Shown here one piece after another: positions 63,854-64,000 of a DNA stretch of 64,000 nt. Every line of letters begins with the position of its first letter. Position 1 is the first letter of the stretch. The stretch is from Silurus meridionalis (taxonomy: Eukaryota; Chordata; Actinopteri; Siluriformes; Siluridae): NCBI RefSeq assembly GCF_014805685.1, contig NC_060896.1, forward strand, positions 19,497,777 to 19,561,776, read 5' to 3'. The translations under genes were made by a program, and so were the position numbers. The notes under the pieces are model-generated. The model made no database searches, was not told the DNA's origin, and saw only the letters and a program-made list of their open reading frames with translations.

Positions 63854-64000
63854 TTGTGTACTTACACACTCTGAAGCCGGACGAGTGTGTGGCATCCTCA
63901 TTGCTGTACAGTGTGGTAATGTTGCCTCGTTCGCAGTAGTTGGTGCAGTGTCCGTTGGAGCAGCGCAGCCTGCAGATGGTTGGCGTGAAGAGCACTTTAA
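5657..64000 (-). CDS. ltbp2: Latent TGF-beta binding protein 2 (5'-partial gene, 38 exons in window)
   Basis: Secreted matrix glycoprotein of the fibrillin/LTBP family. I joined 38 exons by GT-AG borders and phase; they total 5,480 nt and close in frame at TAG 5659-5657. Domain order is 4-Cys segment, EGF, 8-Cys, EGF, 8-Cys, 20 EGFs, 8-Cys, 2 EGFs, 8-Cys, linker, 2 EGFs, which is the LTBP plan. LTBP2 is favoured over LTBP1/3/4 by FTPTIC and TTLYS near 63990-63905, HHPPEA in exon 3, [11 protein letters not shown] in the second 8-Cys domain, EICPAG after it, and the unusual CFITCEPGY spacing in exon 27. In known members LTBP2 associates with fibrillin microfibrils and elastic fibres and does not hold latent TGF-beta. 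The gene start is outside the window. Oddities: an expanded EGF array and an in-frame TGA in exon 19. Confidence 0.93.
5836..5901. repeat. (CA)n microsatellite upstream of the last exon
   Basis: About 60 bp of CA with a few AAAC units at its left edge; reads (TG)n on the sense strand, about 45 nt before the exon 38 acceptor. Confidence 0.95.
6133..6282 (-). CDS. ltbp2: ltbp2 exon 37: penultimate EGF
   Basis: Reads [38 protein letters not shown] and [26 protein letters not shown] is the near-invariant hallmark of this EGF in all LTBPs. 150 bp, phase 1 in and out; a (TG)6 tract adjoins the acceptor TTTCAG. Confidence 0.97.
6418..6496. repeat. (AT)n microsatellite
   Basis: Uninterrupted AT repeat of about 78 bp in the exon 36-37 intron. 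A second tract, poly-A followed by (TA)n, covers 6690-6757. The rest of this intron holds nothing recognisable. Confidence 0.95.
6842..7038 (-). CDS. ltbp2: ltbp2 exon 36: acidic/Pro-rich linker
   Basis: Read in the frame set by exon 35 it gives [20 protein letters not shown], an acidic run with repeated Glu-Asp, and ends [10 protein letters not shown]. It has no cysteine. Phase 2 in, phase 1 out (donor AAA-GTGTGT at 6841). The donor is chosen for phase and is weaker than usual; the rest of the exon is well supported. Confidence 0.82.
7239..7476 (-). CDS. ltbp2: ltbp2 exon 35: end of fourth 8-Cys domain and Pro/Gly/Tyr linker
   Basis: Starts (E)[18 protein letters not shown], giving the eighth cysteine of the last TB domain, then a disordered Pro/Gly/Tyr/Arg-rich linker ending PPFMTPEL. 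Phase 1 in, phase 2 out, a phase unique to this junction. An LTBP2-type long C-terminal linker is expected at this place. Confidence 0.92.
7804..7956 (-). CDS. ltbp2: ltbp2 exon 34: fourth 8-Cys (TB) domain core
   Basis: Reads (D)[19 protein letters not shown], then [20 protein letters not shown] and RRDD. It has the CCC triplet and GEAWG of the last LTBP TB domain. 153 bp, phase 1 in and out; acceptor TCTAG ends at 7957, donor GTAAAC starts at 7803. Confidence 0.95.
8681..8979. mobile_element. Non-autonomous repeat with CAGTGGTGG termini
   Basis: Starts CAGTGGTGGACAGTAAC and ends with its partial inverse CAACCACTG. The interior is rich in 'acttaagt', 'aaagta' and 'tttactt' strings, as in a MITE common in fish genomes. 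Similar text occurs at 3480-4030 and 43700-43850. I could not find a clean target-site duplication. Confidence 0.6.
9447..9590 (-). CDS. ltbp2: ltbp2 exon 33: EGF before the fourth 8-Cys domain
   Basis: Reads (D)[18 protein letters not shown] then [18 protein letters not shown] and [11 protein letters not shown]. The CxPPLxLD signature is typical of this LTBP EGF. Note NNEC in place of DxDEC. 144 bp, phase 1 in and out. Confidence 0.94.
10095..11412 (-). mobile_element. Degenerate Tc1-like (Tc1/mariner) transposon
   Basis: The right end reads GTGTACTCACTTTTGTGAG then ATACTGTA, the usual terminal repeat of a widespread fish Tc1 family. On the minus strand 10405-10151 still encodes a transposase C-terminal piece with [20 protein letters not shown]. 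Upstream transposase text (for example [12 protein letters not shown] near 10830-10790) is broken by frameshifts. The left terminal repeat is missing. Lies in the exon 32-33 intron. Confidence 0.85.
12177..12305 (-). CDS. ltbp2: ltbp2 exon 32: cbEGF
   Basis: Reads (D)[19 protein letters not shown] then [16 protein letters not shown], ending MECV. It corresponds to the mammalian DADEC EGF with IPGY/VPGY. Includes an Asn-Ala-Ser sequon. 129 bp, phase 1. Confidence 0.94.
12458..12529 (-). CDS. ltbp2: ltbp2 exon 31: end of third 8-Cys domain
   Basis: A 72-bp exon reading [18 protein letters not shown] then AFSYR, which gives the last cysteine of the third 8-Cys domain. The junction with exon 30 gives GTPEF. 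Phase 1 in and out; acceptor CTCAG ends at 12530, donor GTAAC from 12457. Confidence 0.92.
13076..13309 (-). CDS. ltbp2: ltbp2 exon 30: poly-Ser linker and third 8-Cys domain core
   Basis: Begins with a Gly/Ser/Arg stretch and 18 consecutive Ser codons (TCC and TCA), then [20 protein letters not shown] and [26 protein letters not shown]. This is the third 8-Cys (TB) domain, the one that binds latent TGF-beta in LTBP1, 3 and 4. Between cysteines 6 and 7 lie four residues, QKTL, two more than in human LTBP2 as I recall it. The acceptor CAG at 13312-13310 is chosen for phase 1; its pyrimidine tract is poor, so the exact start is less certain than the rest. Confidence 0.85.
13242..13295 (-). repeat. 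Coding trinucleotide repeat encoding 18 Ser
   Basis: On the sense strand one TCA, six TCC and eleven TCA codons in a row inside exon 30. It is a coding microsatellite, so length may vary between alleles. Confidence 0.9.
13940..14042 (+). mobile_element. tRNA-derived SINE fragment
   Basis: Reads GGGCTACTTATCAGAACATC, then AGGTCAGGGGTTCATAGC (B-box-like) and ACCTTGAGCAAG. Same family as 4200-4385, 3' part missing. In the exon 29-30 intron. Confidence 0.55.
14153..14246. repeat. (GT)n microsatellite abutting the exon 29 donor
   Basis: Long GT repeat with one GTTTAGG break. On the sense strand (CA)n begins right after GTAA of the exon 29 donor. Confidence 0.95.
14249..14383 (-). CDS. ltbp2: ltbp2 exon 29: last cbEGF of the array
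   Basis: Reads (D)[18 protein letters not shown] then [18 protein letters not shown], ending QCVTT. It corresponds to the mammalian EGF with CGAALCENVEGSFLC. Sense-strand (TG)n runs straight into the acceptor AG, and (CA)n starts right after the donor GTAA. Confidence 0.94.
14385..14438. repeat. (CA)n microsatellite abutting the exon 29 acceptor
   Basis: On the sense strand (TG)n runs directly into the TAG acceptor of exon 29 and replaces the usual pyrimidine tract. Confidence 0.95.
14582..14707 (-). CDS. ltbp2: ltbp2 exon 28: cbEGF
   Basis: Reads (D)[18 protein letters not shown] then [16 protein letters not shown], ending LSCV. It corresponds to the mammalian EGF with CGSHGFCDN. 126 bp, phase 1 in and out. 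Confidence 0.94.
14773..14850. repeat. (GT)n microsatellite downstream of exon 27
   Basis: Sense-strand (CA)n starting about 10 nt past the exon 27 donor. Confidence 0.95.
14861..14992 (-). CDS. ltbp2: ltbp2 exon 27: cbEGF with LTBP2-type C-x3-C spacing
   Basis: Reads (D)[17 protein letters not shown] then [18 protein letters not shown], ending GECV. The C-F-I-T-C spacing matches the LTBP2 EGF with C-V-L-G-C and is a strong paralogue marker. The exon is bracketed on the sense strand by (TG)n just upstream (15051-15000) and (CA)n just downstream (14850-14773). Confidence 0.95.
15000..15051. repeat. (CA)n microsatellite upstream of exon 27
   Basis: Sense-strand (TG)n ending about 8 nt before the exon 27 start at the TTTCAG acceptor. 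Confidence 0.95.
15268..15500 (-). mobile_element. Retroposon 3' end with TTGACTT-like tail
   Basis: On the minus strand it ends GGAATGACAATAAATAAAC then ACTTCACTTGACTTTTTG. The same terminal pattern (TGACAATAAAAGCTTCTTGA, TTGACTT tail) ends the + strand repeat near 50935-50970. The upstream text (CAACATTTCGTTCTAGT) also fits the other copy loosely. In the exon 26-27 intron. Confidence 0.6.
16607..16729 (-). CDS. ltbp2: ltbp2 exon 26: cbEGF
   Basis: Reads (D)[18 protein letters not shown] then [17 protein letters not shown], ending TACL. 123 bp, phase 1 in and out. Confidence 0.94.
17014..17139 (-). CDS. ltbp2: ltbp2 exon 25: cbEGF
   Basis: Reads (D)[19 protein letters not shown] then [18 protein letters not shown], ending TVCN. 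It corresponds to the mammalian LTBP2 EGF with DVNECMGEEHC. 126 bp, phase 1. Confidence 0.94.
17352..17477 (-). CDS. ltbp2: ltbp2 exon 24: cbEGF
   Basis: Reads (D)[19 protein letters not shown] then [18 protein letters not shown], ending RQCR. 126 bp, phase 1 in and out. A conventional LTBP cbEGF outside the A/B repeat pattern. Confidence 0.93.
17631..17702. repeat. (CA)n(CT)n microsatellite
   Basis: CA repeat followed by CT repeat in the exon 23-24 intron. Confidence 0.95.
18171..18395 (-). mobile_element. tRNA-Glu-derived SINE with 23-bp target duplication
   Basis: On the minus strand it starts with a 72-nt tRNA-Glu-like head (18394-18323): TCCCTGGTGGTCTAGTGG, an anticodon loop with CTC, GAGTTCGATCCCC as T-arm, and pairing TCCCTG/CAGGGA ends. 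A body and the fish-SINE tail follow (GGATCCACTGTGGTGACCCC, then GGGAGAAGCCGAAAG). Identical 23-bp flanks at 18148-18170 and 18396-18418 mark a target-site duplication. I call it a SINE, not a tRNA gene, because the tail and duplication are present. In the exon 23-24 intron. Confidence 0.92.
18470..18790 (+). mobile_element. Non-autonomous element, 'ggacaaaagtattggg' family (copy)
   Basis: The right end reads AGGTGTCGCAATACTTTTG then TTCATATAGTGT, matching the ends of copies at 33615, 42311 and 58471. Interior strings (CACTCCAGCCCATGTTAACC, TTGTGCACAGGGGCATTGTC, ATGCTGGAACAGG) recur at 31225-31490 and 61690-62125. Left end eroded. Confidence 0.65.
19570..19689 (-). CDS. ltbp2: ltbp2 exon 23: cbEGF (type A)
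   Basis: Reads (D)[19 protein letters not shown] then [19 protein letters not shown]. 120 bp, phase 1 in and out. Last type A exon of the expanded group. Confidence 0.95.
20158..20277 (-). CDS. ltbp2: ltbp2 exon 22: cbEGF (type B)
   Basis: Reads (D)[18 protein letters not shown] then [20 protein letters not shown]. 120 bp, phase 1. Type B. The acceptor is CTTAG ending at 20278, the donor GTAAC from 20157. Confidence 0.94.
20522..21010. mobile_element. 'ggacaaaagtattggg' family fragment with a SINE inserted
   Basis: 20522-20595 has the left-end text (ACACTATGATATGG, TGTGGACACCTGACC). 20880-21000 has interior text shared with other copies (CACCTGACCTCACCAATG, CTTGTGGTTAAATGAG, CTTCAAAATCTAG). 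Between them 20705-20860 is SINE-like (GTAGCTCAACAGTTATGGCC). Ends about 60 bp from exon 21. Confidence 0.5.
21067..21186 (-). CDS. ltbp2: ltbp2 exon 21: cbEGF (type A, tandem copy)
   Basis: Reads (D)[19 protein letters not shown] then [19 protein letters not shown]. 120 bp, phase 1 in and out. Third intact member of the tandem group with exons 18 and 20. Confidence 0.95.
22171..22290 (-). CDS. ltbp2: ltbp2 exon 20: cbEGF (type A, tandem copy)
   Basis: Reads (D)[19 protein letters not shown] then [19 protein letters not shown]. 120 bp, phase 1 in and out, intact. It differs from exon 21 mainly by Leu-Leu for Val-Arg in CLCLPGF and Asn for Glu in RLNAN. Confidence 0.95.
23283..23399 (-). pseudogene. 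ltbp2: ltbp2 exon 19: cbEGF copy with in-frame stop (broken or misassembled)
   Basis: Same exon as 22171-22290 but 117 instead of 120 bp. Relative to that copy one G is missing from a GGGG run and two bases are missing a few positions on (around 23341-23352). The frame recovers after the pair of deletions, but the Cys codon of NGRC becomes TGA at 23352-23350, and CENT is lost. Splice sites are intact and both phases are 1, so skipping the exon would keep the reading frame. The rest of the 1.11-kb unit looks base-identical to its neighbour, so an uncorrected assembly or sequencing error is as likely as a true pseudo-exon. Confidence 0.85.
24448..24567 (-). CDS. ltbp2: ltbp2 exon 18: cbEGF 9 of array (type A)
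   Basis: Reads (D)[19 protein letters not shown] then [19 protein letters not shown]. It is the more diverged, probably founding, neighbour of the three tandem copies at 23283, 22171 and 21067; its intronic flanks match theirs only in part. Confidence 0.95.
25174..25293 (-). CDS. ltbp2: ltbp2 exon 17: cbEGF 8 of array (type B)
   Basis: Reads (D)[18 protein letters not shown] then [20 protein letters not shown]. 120 bp, phase 1 in and out. Type B. Confidence 0.94.
25416..25535 (-). CDS. ltbp2: ltbp2 exon 16: cbEGF 7 of array (type A)
   Basis: Reads (D)[19 protein letters not shown] then [19 protein letters not shown]. 120 bp, phase 1 in and out. Close kin of exons 12 and 14. Confidence 0.94.
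25610..25729 (-). CDS. ltbp2: ltbp2 exon 15: cbEGF 6 of array (type B)
   Basis: Reads (D)[18 protein letters not shown] then [20 protein letters not shown]. 120 bp, phase 1 in and out. Type B, with the C-x-x-C spacing. Only 74 bp separate it from exon 16. Confidence 0.94.
26131..26250 (-). CDS. ltbp2: ltbp2 exon 14: cbEGF 5 of array (type A)
   Basis: Reads (D)[19 protein letters not shown] then [19 protein letters not shown]. 120 bp, phase 1 in and out. Type A, with His for Arg in NGHC. Confidence 0.94.
26500..26605 (-). mobile_element. tRNA-derived SINE fragment
   Basis: On the minus strand GACTGGAAGGTCGGGGGTTG (B-box-like) leads into GGCTGCCACTACTGGGACC and TTGAGCAAGGCCCTTAATCC. Same family as 4200-4385. 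In the exon 13-14 intron. Confidence 0.65.
26930..27262. mobile_element. Foldback / MITE-like long inverted repeat
   Basis: The left arm from 26930 (GCGTTTCTCAG, CAACCTCCACATCAT, TTGATCAAA, GTACATTCATTTAATTGATT, GTGTACAAGTGTCTGC) returns inverted in the right arm (GCAGACAAGTGTACAC, AATCAATTAAATGAATGTAC, TTGATCAAAA, ATGATGTGGAGGTTG, CTGAGAAAAAC). Arms are about 150 bp with scattered mismatches and a short spacer near 27100-27120. In the exon 13-14 intron. Confidence 0.85.
27653..27772 (-). CDS. ltbp2: ltbp2 exon 13: cbEGF 4 of array (type B)
   Basis: Reads (D)[18 protein letters not shown] then [20 protein letters not shown]. 120 bp, phase 1. Type B exons have C-x-x-C between cysteines 4 and 5 and PLxC-x-G in place of NGRC. 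Confidence 0.95.
27888..28007 (-). CDS. ltbp2: ltbp2 exon 12: cbEGF 3 of array (type A)
   Basis: Reads (D)[19 protein letters not shown] then [19 protein letters not shown]. 120 bp, phase 1 in and out. It defines what I call type A exons: NGRCENT centre and a C-x-C between cysteines 4 and 5. Confidence 0.95.
28578..28703 (-). CDS. ltbp2: ltbp2 exon 11: cbEGF 2 of array
   Basis: Reads (D)[19 protein letters not shown], then [13 protein letters not shown], ending LCS. A complete calcium-binding EGF, 126 bp, phase 1 in and out, with donor GT at 28577-28576 and acceptor GCAG ending at 28704. Confidence 0.93.
28704..30402. other. Intron 10-11: nothing recognised
   Basis: AT-rich, with an (ATA)n/(ATAA)n tract near 30020-30065 and no domain-bearing frame. 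The intron 28008-28577 is likewise empty of recognisable features. Confidence 0.55.
30403..30531 (-). CDS. ltbp2: ltbp2 exon 10: first EGF of the central array
   Basis: Reads (D)[18 protein letters not shown] then [10 protein letters not shown] and GHCQ. Like the mammalian LTBP2 counterpart it lacks the DxDEC calcium motif and has CGPG. A (TG)n tract on the sense strand lies about 50 nt upstream of the acceptor. Confidence 0.92.
30581..30649. repeat. (CA)n microsatellite upstream of exon 10
   Basis: About 68 bp of CA; reads (TG)n on the sense strand, 50 nt before the exon 10 acceptor. Confidence 0.95.
31225..31490. mobile_element. 'ggacaaaagtattggg' family interior fragment
   Basis: Shares AAATTCATCCCAAAGGTAT, GCACACAGGGGCATTGTCAT, CTGGAACAGGTTTTGG and TACAATTGTGTGC with the copies at 18470-18790 and 61690-62125. 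Both termini are lost. Confidence 0.55.
31660..32128 (-). mobile_element. SINE split by a later insertion
   Basis: 31660-31732 (ACATTTACGGC, ATCCAGAGCAACTTACAAT) and 32010-32125 (AGGGTACAGGGTTCTGGGCC, CAGCAGTGGCAGCTTGGTGG, TGAGCCACCTGTACCC) are the two halves of one minus-oriented tRNA-derived SINE. They are separated by about 260 bp of a different repeat (31735-31995). Confidence 0.7.
31735..31995. mobile_element. Interspersed repeat inside the SINE
   Basis: Begins with AATTCAATTCA, then TGTATAGCGCTTCTAACAAT, CAAAGCAGCTTTACAC and GAGAGGAACCAGACTC. Related text appears in the opposite orientation at 40745-40945 (GCTGCTTTGGGATTGAATTG) and as a fragment at 58015-58145. Probably the 3' end of a retroposon family; class not determined. 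Confidence 0.55.
33108..33146. repeat. (AT)n microsatellite
   Basis: About 38 bp of AT near exon 9, in the exon 9-10 intron. Confidence 0.9.
33291..33398 (-). CDS. ltbp2: ltbp2 exon 9: proline-rich linker
   Basis: A 108-bp exon reading [17 protein letters not shown], then a Pro-rich stretch ending ARPPPPRS. It has no cysteine. Phase 1 on both sides, with acceptor AATAG ending at 33399 and donor GT at 33290-33289. Placed in the variable linker between the hybrid domain and the EGF array; identification rests on phase, position and composition. Confidence 0.8.
33615..34150. mobile_element. 'ggacaaaagtattggg' family copy
   Basis: Left end ACACTATATGGACAAAGG, right end AAGTGTCCACACACTTTTGC then CTATGTAGT, an imperfect terminal inverted repeat. 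No coding capacity. In the exon 8-9 intron. Confidence 0.75.
34699..35082 (-). CDS. ltbp2: ltbp2 exon 8: end of hybrid domain and long linker
   Basis: Starts (V)[16 protein letters not shown], the last cysteine of the hybrid domain, then about 110 residues of low-complexity Gln/Ser/Thr/Pro/Arg linker with no cysteine. It is the longest exon in the window at 384 bp. An open frame runs a few codons past each splice site, but the acceptor CAG (35085-35083) and donor GTGAGT (from 34698) fit the phase 1 neighbours. Confidence 0.92.
35419..35520. repeat. (CT)n(CA)n microsatellite
   Basis: CT repeat followed by CA repeat with CCCAC interruptions, in the exon 7-8 intron. Confidence 0.95.
35783..35862. 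repeat. (CTTT)n tetranucleotide array
   Basis: About 20 uninterrupted units in the exon 7-8 intron. Confidence 0.95.
36044..36190 (-). CDS. ltbp2: ltbp2 exon 7: second 8-Cys (hybrid) domain core
   Basis: Reads [18 protein letters not shown], then [15 protein letters not shown] and [10 protein letters not shown]. The [11 protein letters not shown] string has the extra Arg that I know from LTBP2 rather than LTBP1. Phase 1 in and out; acceptor TTTCAG ends at 36191, donor GT at 36043-36042. Confidence 0.95.
36191..38875. other. Intron 6-7: simple repeats only
   Basis: AT-rich intron with poly-A at 37011-37034, (AT)n at 37719-37785 and (AT)n at 38417-38494. No gene or clear mobile element recognised. 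Confidence 0.6.
38876..38998 (-). CDS. ltbp2: ltbp2 exon 6: calcium-binding EGF between first and second 8-Cys domains
   Basis: Reads (D)[20 protein letters not shown] then [12 protein letters not shown], ending GICI. It has a full cbEGF pattern with a DINEC start and the [10 protein letters not shown] hydroxylation-type sequence. The exon ends in T (phase 1), so the junction with exon 7 encodes Tyr; a tiny undetected exon here cannot be excluded. Confidence 0.93.
40652..40737. mobile_element. 86-bp hAT-type MITE
   Basis: Termini CGGTGGTCCCCAACC and, inverted, CAGTGGTCCCCAACC, flanked on both sides by the same 8 bp CTATAATG (40644-40651 and 40738-40745). An 8-bp duplication and CAGTGG ends are the hAT signature. 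In the exon 5-6 intron. Confidence 0.9.
40745..40945. mobile_element. Interspersed repeat (same family as 31735-31995, inverted)
   Basis: Contains GTTATCCAGATGAGAACGGG, TTCCTTATGAATCC and ends GCTGCTTTGGGATTGAATTG with (TTGAA)n. Class not determined. Confidence 0.5.
41041..41481. repeat. Cluster of three (CA)n microsatellites
   Basis: CA tracts at 41041-41158 (with CACG variants), 41288-41336 and 41431-41481, separated by about 100-130 bp of unique DNA, in the exon 5-6 intron. Confidence 0.95.
41775..41905 (-). mobile_element. tRNA-derived SINE, minus orientation
   Basis: Reads AAGGCGTTTGGCATACGCC, ATTATCCAGAACGACCTCTG, GGGCCCAGAACTGGTAGC, then CAAACTCAAGACCTGCTG. Same family as 31660-32128. 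In the exon 5-6 intron. Confidence 0.65.
42311..42693. mobile_element. 'ggacaaaagtattggg' family copy, both ends present
   Basis: Starts ACACTATAAGGGGTAAAAGT then ATTGGGACACCTGAC, ends GGGTCCACATATAGTAC then TTTGTCCATATAGTGT: imperfect terminal inverted repeats of about 30 bp. Internally GAGCTCTGACCTCAACCC and the ATCTCCACAAGC block are shared with 33615-34150 and 58471-58920. Confidence 0.8.
43177..43245 (-). CDS. ltbp2: ltbp2 exon 5: end of first 8-Cys domain
   Basis: A 69-bp exon reading [20 protein letters not shown] then CV. It supplies the last two cysteines of the first 8-Cys domain (compare CPQGYKR in mammals) and an Asn-Gly-Thr sequon. Phase 1 in and out; acceptor CAG at 43248-43246, donor GT at 43176-43175. 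It sits alone between a 4.2-kb intron and a 7.9-kb intron. Confidence 0.9.
43855..43965 (-). mobile_element. tRNA-derived SINE fragment
   Basis: Reads CAGCAGTGGTAGCATGGTGG, GAGTTGAACTAACGACCTTC and TGACCAGTGAGCTACTTC. In the exon 4-5 intron. Confidence 0.6.
45208..45421. repeat. (ATCC)n and (AT)n microsatellites
   Basis: (ATCC)n at about 45208-45258 and (AT)n at about 45340-45420, in the exon 4-5 intron. Confidence 0.95.
46725..47660. mobile_element. Possible hAT-like repeat
   Basis: The left part, AGGGCTGTAGCTATTGATTA then ATAATCGAGTATTC and ATTAATCGAGTAATC, resembles the 'gggctgtcgcgattaatcg' end of a fish hAT family. A loose inverse, TTACTCAAGGAATTG and AAGTCCTA, is near 47630-47657. No transposase domain seen; boundaries approximate. 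Confidence 0.4.
49166..50018 (+). mobile_element. Internally deleted Tc1-like transposon
   Basis: The left end has CACAAAAGTGAGATACTCAC, and the right end GTGAGGGGTGTACTCACTTT then TGTAAGTGTA, as inverted termini. On the + strand relics of transposase remain (TCAAGCATTGTGGTGG, GTATGGGACTGC; CATCCAGCAGCTCCATGATG; GTGGAAGAGGATCCCAGC). Same family as 10095-11412 but opposite orientation, with the 5' half lost. In the exon 4-5 intron. Confidence 0.85.
50028..51000. mobile_element. DNA repeat with inverted ends, holding a microsatellite and a retroposon tail
   Basis: Left end ACACCGACCAGGCATACTAT then TATGACC; the right end GTTATGACTGGTAGGTGTA is its approximate inverse. Inside lie (ACAG)n(AC)n at 50384-50462 and, to 50970, a retroposon-like 3' end with TGACAATAAAAGCTTC and (TTGAC)n. 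50135-50280 carries the 'CAAATTGTGATGGCTA' text of a known dispersed fish repeat. The order suggests nesting. Confidence 0.55.
51140..51239 (-). CDS. ltbp2: ltbp2 exon 4: core of first 8-Cys domain
   Basis: Translates as [19 protein letters not shown] then [14 protein letters not shown]. It carries the Cys-Cys pair and the AWG motif; as in LTBP first 8-Cys domains the centre is CC, not CCC. 100 bp, phase 0 in, phase 1 out. Acceptor CAG at 51242-51240, donor GT at 51139-51138. Confidence 0.92.
52007..52079. repeat. (AT)n microsatellite
   Basis: About 70 bp of AT in the exon 3-4 intron, which otherwise shows no recognisable feature. Confidence 0.95.
52779..53056 (-). CDS. ltbp2: ltbp2 exon 3: linker and start of first 8-Cys domain
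   Basis: Starts [20 protein letters not shown], the conserved LTBP1/LTBP2 linker block, continues through a Ser-rich stretch and ends [11 protein letters not shown] with the first cysteine of the first 8-Cys (TB) domain. Acceptor TATAG at 53058-53057, donor GT at 52778-52777. Phase 1 in, phase 0 out, so it can only join exon 4. Confidence 0.92.
53130..54298 (+). mobile_element. Tc1-like transposon with partial transposase frame
   Basis: TA-flanked ends: CAGTGCATACTGGAAAG and CTTCACTTTTTCCAC on the left are matched by GGAAAAAGTGAAGC and CTGCACTG on the right. An open frame at 53735-54028 encodes a transposase C-terminal half with [14 protein letters not shown] and [19 protein letters not shown], i.e. 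the second Asp and the DLNP region of the DDE domain. The N-terminal half is degraded (53500-53735). In the exon 2-3 intron. Confidence 0.88.
54318..55193 (-). mobile_element. Second Tc1-like element, degraded
   Basis: On the minus strand 54930-54706 reads [20 protein letters not shown] and [20 protein letters not shown], a Tc1 transposase centre. Ends GAGCCTGTCAAAAGGTTGTA and, inverted, GGGCCTGCTACAAGTTTGG are alike. It abuts the element at 53130-54298 but is a different family. Confidence 0.75.
55934..55966. repeat. (GA)n microsatellite
   Basis: About 33 bp of GA. The remainder of 55200-57428 (exon 2-3 intron) shows no gene or element I recognise. Confidence 0.9.
57429..57650 (-). CDS. ltbp2: ltbp2 exon 2: EGF-like domain and linker
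   Basis: After the junction Phe it reads [18 protein letters not shown], then [10 protein letters not shown]: an EGF-like domain without the calcium-binding DxDEC start, as in the second EGF of LTBPs. About 40 residues of Ser/Gln-rich linker follow, ending NLTNG. Acceptor AG at 57652-57651, donor GT at 57428-57427, phase 1 in and out. Confidence 0.93.
58471..58920. mobile_element. 'ggacaaaagtattggg' family copy
   Basis: Left TCTGTATGGACAAAGGTAGT then CGGACACCTGACC; right TTCAGGTGTCCACAAATTTT then TGTCCAAATAGTGT. Short open frames across 58385-58878 are antisense readings of this non-coding element. In the exon 1-2 intron. Confidence 0.78.
59091..59160. repeat. Near-perfect 31-bp hairpin
   Basis: Arms 59091-59121 and 59130-59160 are inverse complements with one mismatch and an 8-nt loop. 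AT-rich, ends ATTTAAAGCATTTATT and, inverted, AAATAAATGCTTTAAAT. Could be a short foldback insertion or a transcribed hairpin; nothing decides. Confidence 0.9.
59496..59570. repeat. (CA)n microsatellite
   Basis: CA repeat in the exon 1-2 intron; another lies at 60400-60448, and (AT)n at 60797-60870. Confidence 0.95.
61170..61389. repeat. Pair of (GT)n microsatellites
   Basis: GT tracts at 61170-61250 and 61338-61389 in the exon 1-2 intron. Confidence 0.95.
61692..62125. mobile_element. 'ggacaaaagtattggg' family copy, diverged
   Basis: Left ATATGTGCACACCTGACTAT, right GGTCACGTGTCCACATACAT. Interior GTTCTGGTTCATCCCAAAAG, TTTCATGCTGGAACG and TTTGGGGTAAAAGCCA match other copies. Confidence 0.65.
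63148..63430. repeat. Compound tandem repeat: (GT)n plus ~70-bp unit, twice
   Basis: A (GT)n tract is followed by CATTTTTTAAAACTAGTAGAG, a C run, TTACGTTCAGCTTCATGCTC and TACAAAGCTCAACA, then another (GT)n and the same block again (63197-63271 and 63314-63381), then a third (GT)n. Confidence 0.93.
63480..63860. repeat. (GT)n-rich region beside the exon 1 donor
   Basis: Several GT tracts (63480-63520, 63592-63660, 63787-63860), the last ending about 5 bp from the exon 1 donor; sense-strand (CA)n. Confidence 0.93.
63866..64000 (-). CDS. ltbp2: ltbp2 exon 1 of window (5'-truncated by window edge): 4-Cys segment
   Basis: Reads [18 protein letters not shown], then [13 protein letters not shown] and ends SGFRV. 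This is the four-cysteine segment ahead of the second EGF in LTBPs, and its wording is closest to LTBP2. Contains one Asn-Ile-Thr glycosylation sequon. The donor GTAAG is at 63865-63861 and the exon ends in phase 1 (T). The 5' border lies beyond the window, and a (GT)n tract on the + strand begins a few bases past the donor. Confidence 0.9.

Noticed and set aside
5657..64000. LTBP1 or fibrillin as the gene's identity
   Set aside because: Fibrillins lack the two C-terminal linker-EGF pairs with ECGIL-GCENGRC. LTBP1 lacks the extra Arg of [11 protein letters not shown] and the C-x3-C EGF seen in exon 27; the N-terminal TTLYS and FTPTIC text fits LTBP2.

Overview
The window is vertebrate nuclear DNA: small GT-AG exons in long AT-rich introns, crowded with dinucleotide microsatellites, Tc1-like transposon relics and tRNA-derived SINEs. 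The repeats (Tc1 elements with TIRs that read as in many bony fish, SINEs with fish-type 3' ends) point to a teleost, perhaps an otophysan such as a catfish; the species cannot be fixed from sequence alone.

One protein-coding gene is supported. It lies wholly on the minus strand and fills positions 64000 down to 5657. It is the latent TGF-beta binding protein 2 gene (ltbp2), an extracellular-matrix glycoprotein of the fibrillin/LTBP superfamily. I resolve 38 exons by reading EGF-like and 8-cysteine (TB/hybrid) domains and matching splice phases. Nearly every junction is phase 1. The joined exons give 1,825 residues plus a stop with the frame kept throughout, except for one in-frame TGA in exon 19. 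The 5' end of the gene (signal peptide, first EGF, heparin-rich N terminus) lies beyond 64000.

Layout in transcript direction: 64000-57429 N-terminal 4-Cys segment and an EGF; 53056-43177 linker and first 8-Cys domain; 38998 EGF; 36190-33291 second 8-Cys (hybrid) domain and Gln/Ser/Thr/Pro linker; 30531-14249 a continuous array of 20 EGF-like exons; 13309-12458 poly-Ser linker and third 8-Cys domain; 12305-9447 two EGFs; 7956-7804 fourth 8-Cys domain; 7476-6842 Tyr/Pro/Gly-rich linker; 6282-5657 two terminal EGFs and stop. From 5656 to 1 there is 3'UTR and repeat-rich intergenic DNA with no recognisable gene.

The most notable features are an enlarged central EGF array (20 exons against 13 as I recall for human LTBP2) built from two alternating exon types; a near-identical 1.11 kb tandem duplication within it, one copy of which carries a premature stop; a two-residue insertion in the third 8-Cys domain where TGF-beta-binding LTBPs carry Phe-Pro; EGF exons bracketed by complementary (UG)n/(CA)n tracts; and several well-delimited mobile elements (a SINE with a 23-bp target duplication, an 86-bp hAT MITE with an 8-bp duplication, a large foldback element and nested insertions).
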